From: Gemmobacter sp.
Lineage (GTDB): Bacteria > Pseudomonadota > Alphaproteobacteria > Rhodobacterales > Rhodobacteraceae
Assembly (NCBI GenBank): GCA_003509785.1
Contig: DOMY01000266.1
Span: forward strand, 1,495 to 9,246
DNA length: 7,752 nt
Direction of reading: 5' to 3'
Part shown: positions 1 to 5,035 of the stretch, one piece after another
How positions within the stretch are numbered: position 1 is the first letter of the stretch
Layout: the number at the start of each line of letters is the position of its first letter
Position numbers and translations under genes: made by a program
Notes under the pieces: model-generated
Databases searched by the model: none
What the model saw: only the letters and a program-made list of their open reading frames with translations
What the model was told of the DNA's origin: nothing

Positions 1-387
1 GCGGTAGAACTGCTCCGACCCGACATGCACCATGCCCTGGAACACAACTTCCCGTGTGCCATCGCTCAGTGTCACTTTTGGAACCGCCAGCGGGTGCAGC
101 GCGGGCTGCAGAACCAGCCACCAGCCGGGGGCCGCGACCAGACCGGTCACAAGGCCAGCCCCGATCAGCGCGCTACGTCTGCCTGATACGGGTGGCAGGC
201 CGCCCCGATGAAACATCCGGTGGATACCGTGACAGATCAGGCCGATCACGGCACCCAGCAAGACAACCCCGCCCAGCAGCAAGGGCGATGCCGCCCAAAG
301 CAGCGGGGCACCGATCAGGAAGGCAAGAACGACGACCGCCCAGCCGAGCGTTCCAAGGCGGATTGCGGAATCATGTGAAAGGGCCAT
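1..387 (-). CDS. Membrane protein with start of a TraB/GumN-like domain, partial (3' end outside window)
   Basis: The frame is open from ATG at 387 to the left edge, giving 129 codons with no stop, so the C-terminal part lies outside the window. Three hydrophobic segments are visible, at about residues 14-32, 36-55 and 71-90, with a basic, histidine-containing loop (HGIHRMFHRGG) between the second and third. After the third helix a soluble domain begins with VTLSDGTREVVFQGMVHVGSEQ. The 'V-x-F-x-G-M-x-H-x-G' strand resembles the first conserved motif of TraB/GumN-type proteins, but too little is present to be sure. The start lies 9 bases after the CPBP protease stop, and GAGG at that stop can serve as its ribosome binding site, so the two genes are very probably co-transcribed. 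The function is unknown. Confidence 0.6.
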   Translation of the reverse strand, partial: MALSHDSAIRLGTLGWAVVVLAFLIGAPLLWAASPLLLGGVVLLGAVIGLICHGIHRMFHRGGLPPVSGRRSALIGAGLVTGLVAAPGWWLVLQPALHPLAVPKVTLSDGTREVVFQGMVHVGSEQFYR

Positions 388-396
388 GGTTCAACC

Positions 397-1131
397 TCAG
401 CTATTTGTGTCGATGGGCGCGTGGCTCATGAAAAAGGTAAACAGGAACCCGGTCCAGTCGTTCAGGATATGCGCGCCGGACGACACCCAGAGGTTCCGCG
501 TTGCAATGAAGGCCAGTGTCAGGAAGATTCTGGCCGACCCGATCCCGATCAATGCCTGACCATAGTGCCAATCATAGGTTGGCAAATGTGCGGCACCGAA
601 GATCAGCGCCGATACGACCAAGGCAATCACGACGCCGACCCGGCGCGACATGCCCAGATGCGTGATGCACAGCCACAGGACCGCAAGAAACGGCAGAATT
701 CCGAACAGTTCTTCCCCGATCAGTTGCGGAATGGTCGGGGTCAGACGGCCCACAAGTTCCAACGCCGTCATCTCGCCGACCTGCAACGAAACCGGATTGT
801 CACTGAAGCTGACGAATTGCTTGAGGATCAGCGCCACCGCCATCGAACCCGCAAGGGTCAGCATGGCAAACAGCACCATCTGCACGACCTGACGAAGTCC
901 CACCGGCCGGAAAAGGGCCGTCCAGTGCGGACCCGCCACCCAGCGCAGCGCCAACAGGGGGATGCCGAGGAACAGCAGCGCCGGGATCAGATCAAGCGGG
1001 AAGGTCACCAAAGGGATCAGGACCAGAGCGGCAAATCCCAGCGCCAATGCAGCCATCAGGATCAGCCATTGCCGCCCCTCCAGCAGAGTGGGTTGACCCG
1101 CGTAATATGGATAGTCAGGGGTTTTGGTCAC
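397..1131 (-). CDS. CPBP (CAAX/Rce1-like) family intramembrane metalloprotease
   Basis: This is a 244-residue polytopic membrane protein with about seven or eight hydrophobic helices. The three glutamate/histidine motifs of the CPBP family (PF02517) are present: E140-E141 in IGEELFGILPF, F178-x3-H182 in FGAAH, and H221-x2-N224 in HILND. In Rce1-type enzymes these residues form the intramembrane active site. Motif 1 is usually EExxxR, but here the arginine position is isoleucine (EELFGI). I recall a similar LGEEL-x-ILPF variant in some bacteriocin-associated CPBP proteins. The start is GTG at 1129-1131, with GAAAGG nine bases upstream. The gene is followed after 9 bases by a membrane-protein gene, indicating an operon. 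The substrate cannot be told from the sequence. Family assignment is secure; catalytic activity is inferred. Confidence 0.85.
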   Translation of the reverse strand: MTKTPDYPYYAGQPTLLEGRQWLILMAALALGFAALVLIPLVTFPLDLIPALLFLGIPLLALRWVAGPHWTALFRPVGLRQVVQMVLFAMLTLAGSMAVALILKQFVSFSDNPVSLQVGEMTALELVGRLTPTIPQLIGEELFGILPFLAVLWLCITHLGMSRRVGVVIALVVSALIFGAAHLPTYDWHYGQALIGIGSARIFLTLAFIATRNLWVSSGAHILNDWTGFLFTFFMSHAPIDTNS

Positions 1132-1155
1132 AATCGGCAGCCTTTCTGAAAGGAA

Positions 1156-1177
1156 GCAGGGGCGGCAGCGCCCCTGC
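1156..1177 (-). terminator. Perfect 9-bp hairpin after the lipoprotein gene
   Basis: GCAGGGGCG (1156-1164) and CGCCCCTGC (1169-1177) form a perfect GC-rich stem with the loop GCAG. It starts 8 bases after the lipoprotein stop on the minus strand. On that strand the following bases are TTCCTTTC, which is pyrimidine-rich but not a true T run. It probably terminates or attenuates transcription, or protects the upstream mRNA, between the lipoprotein and CPBP genes. Confidence 0.6.
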
Positions 1178-1185
1178 GAAAATGA

Positions 1186-1461
1186 TCAGTTGTAGGCAAA
1201 CAGCTCTTTCACCGTGCCGGTGCTGTCCGTCCGGCAGATGGTCATGTTCTGTCCATTATGGGTCAAGAACATCTGGATACCCGACCCGTCGCGCAGGGGC
1301 GCTGCGCTGACCACTTCGATGAAGGTCGGCGTCGTCGCCTCACGGAAGGCCATCGCCTGCTTGCAGGCCTTCACGTCCACCGGATAACCGCTGGGGCTGG
1401 ATGCGCCTTCGACGCAGGCCGTCAGGGCCAGGAAGGCGGACAGGAACAAGGGAAGTTTCAT
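1186..1461 (-). CDS. Small lipoprotein of unknown function
   Basis: The protein has 91 residues. It begins MKLPLFLSAFLALTAC, a lysine-started hydrophobic signal ending in the lipobox LTAC, so C16 should be lipidated after signal peptidase II cleavage. The mature part of about 75 residues has two further cysteines, C33 and C76, which could form a disulphide in the periplasm. It contains the stretch AFREATTPTFIEVVSAAPL and ends in a beta-like QNMTICRTDSTGTVKELFAYN. I do not recognise a named family. The ATG at 1461 is preceded by GGAG at a good distance. The gene starts 21 bases after the stop of the upstream PliG-like gene, so the two are probably one transcript, closed by the hairpin at 1156-1177. 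The pairing suggests a role in envelope protection, but this is inference only. Confidence 0.75.
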   Translation of the reverse strand: MKLPLFLSAFLALTACVEGASSPSGYPVDVKACKQAMAFREATTPTFIEVVSAAPLRDGSGIQMFLTHNGQNMTICRTDSTGTVKELFAYN

Positions 1462-1482
1462 GGTTGTCTCCAGTTCTTCGGG

Positions 1483-1887
1483 TTATTCGACGTAAAGGGT
1501 GAGGCTGTAGGCCGCGCTCTCACCGCGCCGCGCGGCGTTGCGCATCAGGTAGACGTCGATGACGTAATTGCCGCTGGACGGGATGGTGACAGTGGTTGCG
1601 TTGCCGTTGATCGACCCGTTGTATAGGGCTTCGCTGGCCCCGGGCGCGGTGATGTTGAAGTAAAGGCTCGCGTTGCTGGAATCGAGCTGGACGCTCATCT
1701 TCTGGCCTGCCTTGACGCCAAGGCTGTACTGGACGGAATCGTAGCCTTTCACCTTGGAGTTGATCGTCGTGCCAGAGGTTCCGGCCGCAAAGCGCACGGT
1801 TTCGCGGCGGATGTCATCTGCCGATGCAGATGTACCTGCGATCATGAGGAACACGGCCGCGATGCGCAAAAGGCGGGCAATGAACAT
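1483..1887 (-). CDS. Secreted protein resembling PliG/YcgK (g-type lysozyme inhibitor-like)
   Basis: The protein has 134 residues with a Sec signal peptide: the basic start MFIARLLR, a hydrophobic core, and a likely cut after ASA at residue 23. The mature part looks all-beta: VRFAAGTSGTTINSKVKGYD, then YSLGVKAGQKMSVQLDSS, then SGNYVIDVYLMRNAARRGES and YSLTLYV. The order 'KGYD-x3-Y ... KxGQK-x-V ... SGxY ... RNxARR-x5-Y' matches my memory of the periplasmic g-type lysozyme inhibitor PliG (E. coli YcgK) and of pre-peptidase C-terminal-like beta folds. PliG blocks goose-type lysozyme. Here the function is an inference from the pattern. The ATG at 1887 follows AAAGGAG at good spacing. It is the first gene of a minus-strand pair with the small lipoprotein and is divergent from the AraC regulator. 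The alternative is a generic PPC-like domain protein. Confidence 0.7.
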   Translation of the reverse strand: MFIARLLRIAAVFLMIAGTSASADDIRRETVRFAAGTSGTTINSKVKGYDSVQYSLGVKAGQKMSVQLDSSNASLYFNITAPGASEALYNGSINGNATTVTIPSSGNYVIDVYLMRNAARRGESAAYSLTLYVE

Positions 1888-1905
1888 GGAAGGCTCCTTT
1901 CGAAG

Positions 1906-1929
1906 TTTCAGGGGGCAACAATTTCAGGG
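1906..1929. repeat. Direct repeat TTTCAGGG in the divergent promoter region
   Basis: TTTCAGGG occurs at 1906-1913 and again at 1922-1929, a period of 16 bases, just upstream of the PliG-like gene. Paired half-sites of this sort are typical of AraC-family binding sites, and the divergent gene encodes such a regulator. The length is short enough for chance, so this is only a candidate operator. Confidence 0.3.
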
Positions 1930-1995
1930 CTCAGAGCGTTGTCACGCGCACTGGTCGCAGAAATGGGTTTCGATTTTCCGACGGCTGGTTCACTC

Positions 1996-2009
1996 TTGCC
2001 TCTAGGCAA
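1996..2009. promoter_or_regulatory. Perfect palindrome TTGCCT-CT-AGGCAA before the AraC gene
   Basis: TTGCCT (1996-2001) and AGGCAA (2004-2009) form an exact inverted repeat with a 2-base centre. It lies 17 bases before the chosen ATG of the AraC-family gene and just before its ribosome binding site. It could be an operator for autoregulation, or a small RNA stem near the start. It has no T tract and is not a terminator. Confidence 0.4.
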
Positions 2010-2026
2010 ACAGGCGGTCGGTGCGG

Positions 2027-2932
2027 ATGCAGGATTTCTTTGATGGCCCGTACTGGGGCACAGGCGTGGGCTATGTCCCGCAACTGTTCCATCGAACCGA
2101 CAGTTTTCGCCTGTTCGATCCGCGTGGCCGCATGGCCGTTCATCGGGCGACGGACCGTCACCTGGTGTTGGGCAGGGTCCGGTCGACCGGGCACGAAATC
2201 ACACTGGAGGAGCCCGACCGCCTGACCCTTCTGTTCCCATGGGCCGGGCGCATAACCTGCACCATCCGCGAAGAAATGACGGGGGCGAAGACGGGCGGAG
2301 TTCTGGCCTTTGCCCCCAACCGTCGCAGGACCGTGGTTGAACCACCCCGCCGTGGGGGGCCGTTCGTGGCGGATGTGCTGACCCTGCCGATGGCTGTCCT
2401 GCGTGAAGCCCAGCGTACCGAGGATATCAGGCCGGGGCCGATTTCGACGCATCGACTTGCGGAGCTGTATCGTATTCGTCAACGCGTGGCTCTGATGCTG
2501 ACGACGGACGAAGCTGGCCATCCCGTCCGCGCAGATGCTCCTGAGACCCGTGAAATCGCCGCAGACCTTGCCATCGCCATGTCGGATCCGGACGACAGGG
2601 TTCAATCCGCAGGCCAGCGACGCGTCGCACAGGCTATTGCCTTGATGCGCGCGCATTATGCCGAAGCCCTCTCGATCACGATGATCGCCGGGCACCTGGG
2701 CTGCAGTCGTCGCAGCTTGCAGGCCGCCTTTCGGGAGATGGGCTACCCTAACCCCCAAGAAATGCTGGCCGGAATCCGGCTCGATGCCGTGCGGGTCATG
2801 CTGCTTTCGGGGCGGGCGTCTGTCACCGAAAGCGCATTGGGATGCGGAATCACGCATCTCGGCCGCTTTAGCCAAGCCTATCGCAGGCGATATGGTGAAG
2901 GCCCGACCGATACGCGACGGACGCGGTTCTGA
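2027..2932 (+). CDS. AraC-family transcriptional regulator
   Basis: The protein has about 301 residues. The N-terminal two thirds is a sensor-type domain of the AraC-binding-like class, with LTLLFPWAGRITCTI and GVLAFAPNRRRTVV as recognisable cupin-like strands. The C-terminal part, from about residue 198, is a double helix-turn-helix. It holds VAQAIALMRAHYAEALSITM, IAGHLGCSRRSLQAAFREMG (first HTH) and SVTESALGCGITHLGRFSQAYRRRYGEGP (second HTH, with the F-x-x-x-Y-R-x-x-x-G signature). ATG at 2027 is preferred because AGGCGG lies 9 bases before it. GTG at 2021 is in frame but too close to that site, and a TAG at 2003 closes the frame upstream. The gene is divergent from the PliG-like/lipoprotein pair, which it may regulate; the inducer is unknown. 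It is followed by about 600 bases without intact genes. Confidence 0.93.
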   Translation: MQDFFDGPYWGTGVGYVPQLFHRTDSFRLFDPRGRMAVHRATDRHLVLGRVRSTGHEITLEEPDRLTLLFPWAGRITCTIREEMTGAKTGGVLAFAPNRRRTVVEPPRRGGPFVADVLTLPMAVLREAQRTEDIRPGPISTHRLAELYRIRQRVALMLTTDEAGHPVRADAPETREIAADLAIAMSDPDDRVQSAGQRRVAQAIALMRAHYAEALSITMIAGHLGCSRRSLQAAFREMGYPNPQEMLAGIRLDAVRVMLLSGRASVTESALGCGITHLGRFSQAYRRRYGEGPTDTRRTRF

Positions 2933-2974
2933 GGGCTTGGTCAGTGGACGGGAGGGGGTCATGTGTTTCTCCGA

Positions 2975-3001
2975 CGATCGGAATCTACCATAGATTGATC
3001 G
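2975..3001. repeat. Bulged hairpin after the AraC gene
   Basis: CGATC (2975-2979) plus AATCT (2982-2986) pair with AGATT (2992-2996) plus GATCG (2997-3001), leaving a 2-base GG bulge and a 5-base loop. There is no T run on either side. It may act as an mRNA end structure for the AraC gene, 42 bases downstream, or be incidental. Confidence 0.35.
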
Positions 3002-3176
3002 AAGGTTCAGGCTATCCGAAATGCGCAGATTGCATCCGGGTATCCAGATAACCCAATAACCCAGGATTGACCTTGAATGTGCCGATTTATGCAGCCCGGT
3101 CACGGAGCAGCTGCGGCGGCCGTTGATCCATGCGGCTGTGGGTTCAAGCCCTTGAGGACAGCGATCTCTTGCAAAA

Positions 3177-3215
3177 GCCAATGATCTGCTCTTCTGGCAG
3201 TCGTGCCTTTTTCAA
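3177..3215 (-). pseudogene. Remnant start of an IS3-family transposase OrfA
   Basis: From TTG at 3215 the minus strand reads LKKARLPEEQIIG, closely matching the usual beginning of IS3-family OrfA proteins ('MKKxRFTEEQII-G/A-xLKE'), the N-terminal part of the transposase helix-turn-helix. After G the similarity is lost. The frame runs through FCKRSLSSRA and stops instead of continuing with the expected LKE-x-x-AG. No OrfB (DDE) sequence is seen. It is therefore a 13-codon fragment left by a deletion near 3176. The start codon has probably decayed from ATG to TTG. Confidence 0.6.
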
Positions 3216-3228
3216 CGTCGGTACTTTT

Positions 3229-3294
3229 TATGGGCCAGATTATGGGTCAGACTTTAATTATGGGCCAGACTTTAATTGTGGGTCAGACTTTAAT
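3229..3294. repeat. 18-bp tandem repeat, three full copies and one partial
   Basis: The unit is TATGGGYCAGACTTTAAT. Full copies lie at 3241-3258, 3259-3276 and 3277-3294. The second position is A, A and G, and the seventh is T, C and T. A shortened copy, TATGGGCCAGAT, lies at 3229-3240, lacking the CTTTAA part. The array sits between two divergent transposase-like starts (3215 on minus, 3300 on plus), so it most probably derives from insertion-sequence ends. It could also be an amplified transposase or regulator binding site. The unit length is a multiple of three. Confidence 0.9.
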
Positions 3295-3299
3295 CGCAG

Positions 3300-3374
3300 A
3301 TGAAAAAAATCCCCAAGCAGGTTCCCGTGGCAGGCCAAAGCGGGCGGGGGCTTGTGCGCAATCTTGACATATAG
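3300..3374 (+). pseudogene. Possible remnant of a transposase start (MKKIPKQ...)
   Basis: ATG at 3300, six bases after the tandem repeat, begins a 24-codon frame reading MKKIPKQVPVAGQSGRGLVRN and ending at TAG 3372-3374. The first seven residues resemble the start of certain IS3/IS911-type OrfA proteins ('MKKIPKQ-x-Y-x-x-EFK'). The expected EF-x-x-x-AV continuation is absent, so any original gene has been cut or replaced right after codon 7. Seven residues are little evidence, and it may instead be a random short frame. Confidence 0.3.
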
Positions 3375-3393
3375 TCTGAACTTATATGATAAA
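3364..3393 (+). promoter_or_regulatory. Sigma-70-like promoter overlapping a palindrome
   Basis: TTGACA (3364-3369) is a perfect -35 hexamer. GATAAA (3388-3393), after an 18-base spacer, or TATGAT (3385-3390), after 15, could be the -10. Over it lies an inverted repeat, CATATA (3368-3373) and TATATG (3383-3388), centred between the two hexamers, where a repressor would block polymerase. The patch is strikingly AT-rich for this genome. The first frame downstream is only the 30-codon one at 3427, so the promoter looks orphaned. Confidence 0.5.
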
Positions 3394-3426
3394 ATAGTTT
3401 TCCCGCAACGGTTCCGCTGGCGAGAT

Positions 3427-3519
3427 ATGAAATCTGTTACGCTTCCTGTCCAATCACAACCAAAATCCGCGATCTCAGGCGAATCTGAGACGCGGCTTCT
3501 GGCCGTGGCTGGGCCGTGA
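3427..3519 (+). CDS. Orphan 30-codon frame downstream of the promoter-like site
   Basis: ATG at 3427 opens a frame of 30 residues, MKSVTLPVQSQPKSAISGES followed by ETRLLAVAGP, which ends at TGA 3517-3519. GGCGAG just before it is at most a weak ribosome binding site. I do not recognise the protein. Its position about 30 bases after an AT-rich promoter with an operator-like palindrome suggests it could be the surviving 5' end of a gene once controlled by that promoter and later truncated. It may also be non-coding. Confidence 0.2.
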   Translation: MKSVTLPVQSQPKSAISGESETRLLAVAGP

Positions 3520-3537
3520 CTGGCAGGTATTCACATA

Positions 3538-3915
3538 TTACACCCAGTAGGGGGAGATGCCGTAATAGCCATAGGCATTGGTGGCATAATCACGGTTGGT
3601 CGCCCAGTCTTCCGGGCGCTCGGGGGCGCCTTTCAGCATGTCGGCGGTGATATCCGTCACATAGCCATCCAGCTGGGTGTCATAGCGCAGGGCGCGCCAC
3701 GGAATCGGGTGATGTTCCTCGCCGATGCCCATGAAGCCGCCAAAACCCATGACAGCATAGGAAATCGCGCCGGATTTCTTGTCGATCACCAGATGGTCGA
3801 TATGGCCCAGACGTTCGCCTGCCGCACTGAAGACCGCGGCGCCATTGACATCTGCGCTGGAGATTGCGGTTCCGCTCGTTTCGCCCGTTTCGGGGATGGG
3901 GGTAACAACGCTCAT
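3538..3915 (-). CDS. PRC-barrel domain protein
   Basis: The protein has 125 residues and no signal or membrane segment. Residues about 17-92 form a PRC-barrel: ISSADVNGAAVFSAAGERLG, HIDHLVIDKKSGAISYAVMG, the glycine-rich FGGFMGIGEEHHPIPW, and LRYDTQLDGYVTDIT. The tail is rich in Tyr, Asn and Gly (YATNAYGYYGISPYWV) and looks flexible. PRC-barrel proteins of this stand-alone kind are common in alphaproteobacteria and are often linked to stress responses, but their biochemical role is not established. ATG at 3915 is chosen because AAGGAGA lies just upstream. The frame is open up to 4041, but that extension would cover the promoter described at 3950-3974. The gene is divergent from the membrane protein at 4111. 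A stress role is inferred from its EcfG-like promoter. Confidence 0.92.
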   Translation of the reverse strand: MSVVTPIPETGETSGTAISSADVNGAAVFSAAGERLGHIDHLVIDKKSGAISYAVMGFGGFMGIGEEHHPIPWRALRYDTQLDGYVTDITADMLKGAPERPEDWATNRDYATNAYGYYGISPYWV

Positions 3916-3949
3916 GATTGTCTCCTTGGTCGTATTCGGTTCGGTCAAC

Positions 3950-3974
3950 AACGCCCGGCCGCTGCTCTGGTTCC
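3950..3974 (-). promoter_or_regulatory. EcfG-type general-stress promoter (GGAAC-N16-CGTT)
   Basis: On the minus strand GGAAC (3974-3970) is followed after exactly 16 bases by CGTT (3953-3950). This matches the alphaproteobacterial general stress response sigma factor consensus (EcfG/SigT class). Transcription would begin near 3943, giving a leader of about 28 bases that carries the AAGGAGA ribosome binding site of the PRC-barrel gene. Position, orientation and type of gene all fit. Only a sequence match is shown; binding by EcfG is inferred. Confidence 0.6.
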
Positions 3975-4110
3975 CGCAAAGCCTGCGGCGCAACGCATAG
4001 GGCCTGACAGCCGGGCCAGAGGCCGAAGTGACAATTCGCATGACGTAACGGAAGGCTGTGCTACCGTTTCATCCGGGGAATCGGAAACAGCGACAGGACA
4101 AGAGGGCGAA

Positions 4111-4485
4111 ATGCGTATTTCAAGATCATTCATGTTGATGGGCTGCCTGTATCTGGTGGTCGGTATCGTTATGGGCAGCTATATGGGCGGATCGGGCGAT
4201 CATTCGCTGTCGCCGGTTCATGCCCATATCAATCTTCTGGGCTTCACCCTGATGAGCGTGTTCGGCCTGGCCTATCGCCTGATCCCCGGCCTGGCGGCGG
4301 GGCTTCTGGCGCAGGTGCATTACTGGCTGCACCAGCTGGGGGCTTTCGTGCTGTTGCTGGCGCTCTATCTGATGATGAGCGGCACGGTCGATGCGGCCAG
4401 CATCGGCCCGGTCTTTCCGCTGTCGGAAGTGGCGGTTCTGGCCGGAACGCTCTGTTTCGGGATGAACCTCTGGCGCCATGCCTGA
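4111..4485 (+). CDS. Small four-helix membrane protein with clustered histidines (heme-copper oxidase subunit I-like)
   Basis: The protein has 124 residues with hydrophobic segments at about 7-25, 38-56, 75-92 and 103-120. Its most distinctive part is SLSPVHAHINLLGFTLMSVF, with H37 and H39 at the start of helix 2, and H70 and H74 at the start of helix 3 (VHYWLHQLGAF). The 'HAH-x-N-L-L-G' and 'H-x3-H-x-x-G' pairs resemble heme- or metal-binding helices in NnrS and heme-copper oxidase subunit I-like proteins. Short proteins like this are sometimes annotated as cytochrome c oxidase-like, but at 124 residues it cannot be a complete oxidase subunit. ATG at 4111 has GAGGG at good spacing. The frame is open further upstream to 3709, but that part is antisense to the PRC-barrel gene. 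The function is unknown; heme or copper binding is a hypothesis. Confidence 0.82.
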   Translation: MRISRSFMLMGCLYLVVGIVMGSYMGGSGDHSLSPVHAHINLLGFTLMSVFGLAYRLIPGLAAGLLAQVHYWLHQLGAFVLLLALYLMMSGTVDAASIGPVFPLSEVAVLAGTLCFGMNLWRHA

Positions 4486-4570
4486 CGGATCAAGCCCCAC
4501 CGGCCAAGCCTGACCAACCATGCCTGAGTGGCCAGCCGGATGGAGCAAGGGCCATTGGAGCCAGGGCCTG

Positions 4571-4930
4571 TCAGCCGCGCCCTTCTGCCGCCAGATAGGC
4601 CCGCACACAGCTGACGACATGGGCAAAGCGGTCGCCGCCCAGATGCACGCCGCCATACCAGCGGGTGACCACGACAATGGTATCCTTCAGCTCGGCCCGC
4701 TCCAGCATCCGCAGGATCACCGCCCCGGCGCCGCTTTCGCCATCGTCATTCTTCACCGGCCCGCCATCCGTCAGCAGGCAGGCCCAGCTGTTATGGGTGG
4801 CCTTGGCGTATTTCTTGCCGCGTTTCAGCTCGGCCAGAAAGGCATCGCATCCGGCGCGGCCCTGCACCGGGCCACCGGATACCGCATATTTCGACCCTCG
4901 GTCGCTGATCACATTCTCGATCTGCCGCAT
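4571..4930 (-). CDS. IMPACT/YigZ-family (UPF0029) protein, single-domain
   Basis: The protein has about 119 residues. It shows the UPF0029/Impact N-terminal signature: DRGSKYAVSGGPVQ near the start, KKYAKATHNSWACL, then DDGESGAGAVILRMLE and IVVVTRWYGGVHLGGDRF. These contain the D-D-G-E-x-x-G and R-W-Y-G-G-x-x-L-G motifs. E. coli YigZ is about 200 residues, with a second ferredoxin-like C-terminal domain; here the protein ends just after the first domain, as in the shorter bacterial members. ATG at 4930 is preceded by AAGG and GGGGGC. Another in-frame ATG at 4951 would add seven residues but has no visible ribosome binding site. It is convergent with the membrane protein at 4111. The biochemical function of the family in bacteria is not settled. 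Confidence 0.88.
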   Translation of the reverse strand: MRQIENVISDRGSKYAVSGGPVQGRAGCDAFLAELKRGKKYAKATHNSWACLLTDGGPVKNDDGESGAGAVILRMLERAELKDTIVVVTRWYGGVHLGGDRFAHVVSCVRAYLAAEGRG

Positions 4931-5035
4931 CCTGCCCCCAGCCTTCTGCATCGGGCCAGACTAGCGCCGTGTCGGGACAGGGGCCATACCCCCGCCATAC
5001 CACTGCGGCCCGGAAGCCGGACAGCCGGGGCAGGG

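Larger units (their letters stand above)
2933..3537. other. Gene-poor region with mobile-element debris
   Basis: About 600 bases lie between the AraC-family gene and the PRC-barrel gene. No intact gene longer than about 60 codons is credible here. From left to right it contains a bulged hairpin, an unrecognised GC-rich stretch (3002-3176), a decayed IS3-type OrfA start on the minus strand, an 18-bp tandem repeat, a transposase-like start on the plus strand, an AT-rich promoter-like site with a palindrome, and a 30-codon orphan frame. Local AT-rich patches (3210-3300 and 3362-3400) stand out from the GC-rich flanks. The simplest reading is repeated insertion and loss of insertion sequences. 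Confidence 0.7.

Noticed and set aside
421..1149. Plus-strand open frame of 242 codons
   Set aside because: Its product is very rich in Gln, Arg and His, typical of the antisense of a hydrophobic membrane protein; the CPBP gene on the other strand is convincing.
3140..3152. GGGTTCAAGCCC, resembling a tRNA T-arm
   Set aside because: The flanking bases do not form a 5-bp T stem, and no acceptor, D or anticodon arm could be fitted.
1931..3181. Long minus-strand open frame of 416 codons
   Set aside because: It is antisense to the well-supported AraC-family gene over most of its length, has no recognisable domain, and is a GC-rich shadow frame.
3196..3212. GGCA-loop-TGCC followed by five T's, as a terminator
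   Set aside because: The stem is only 4 bp, and the T run is explained by the lysine codons of the OrfA remnant on the other strand.
3130..3303. 57-codon plus-strand frame running through the tandem repeat (YGPDFN-like repeats)
   Set aside because: The 18-bp unit is a multiple of three and so stays open, but there is no ribosome binding site or family similarity, and the first half is antisense to the IS3 remnant.
3916..4041. N-terminal extension of the PRC-barrel frame by 42 codons
   Set aside because: The internal ATG at 3915 has a strong ribosome binding site, and the extension would cover the EcfG-like promoter and lacks domain similarity.
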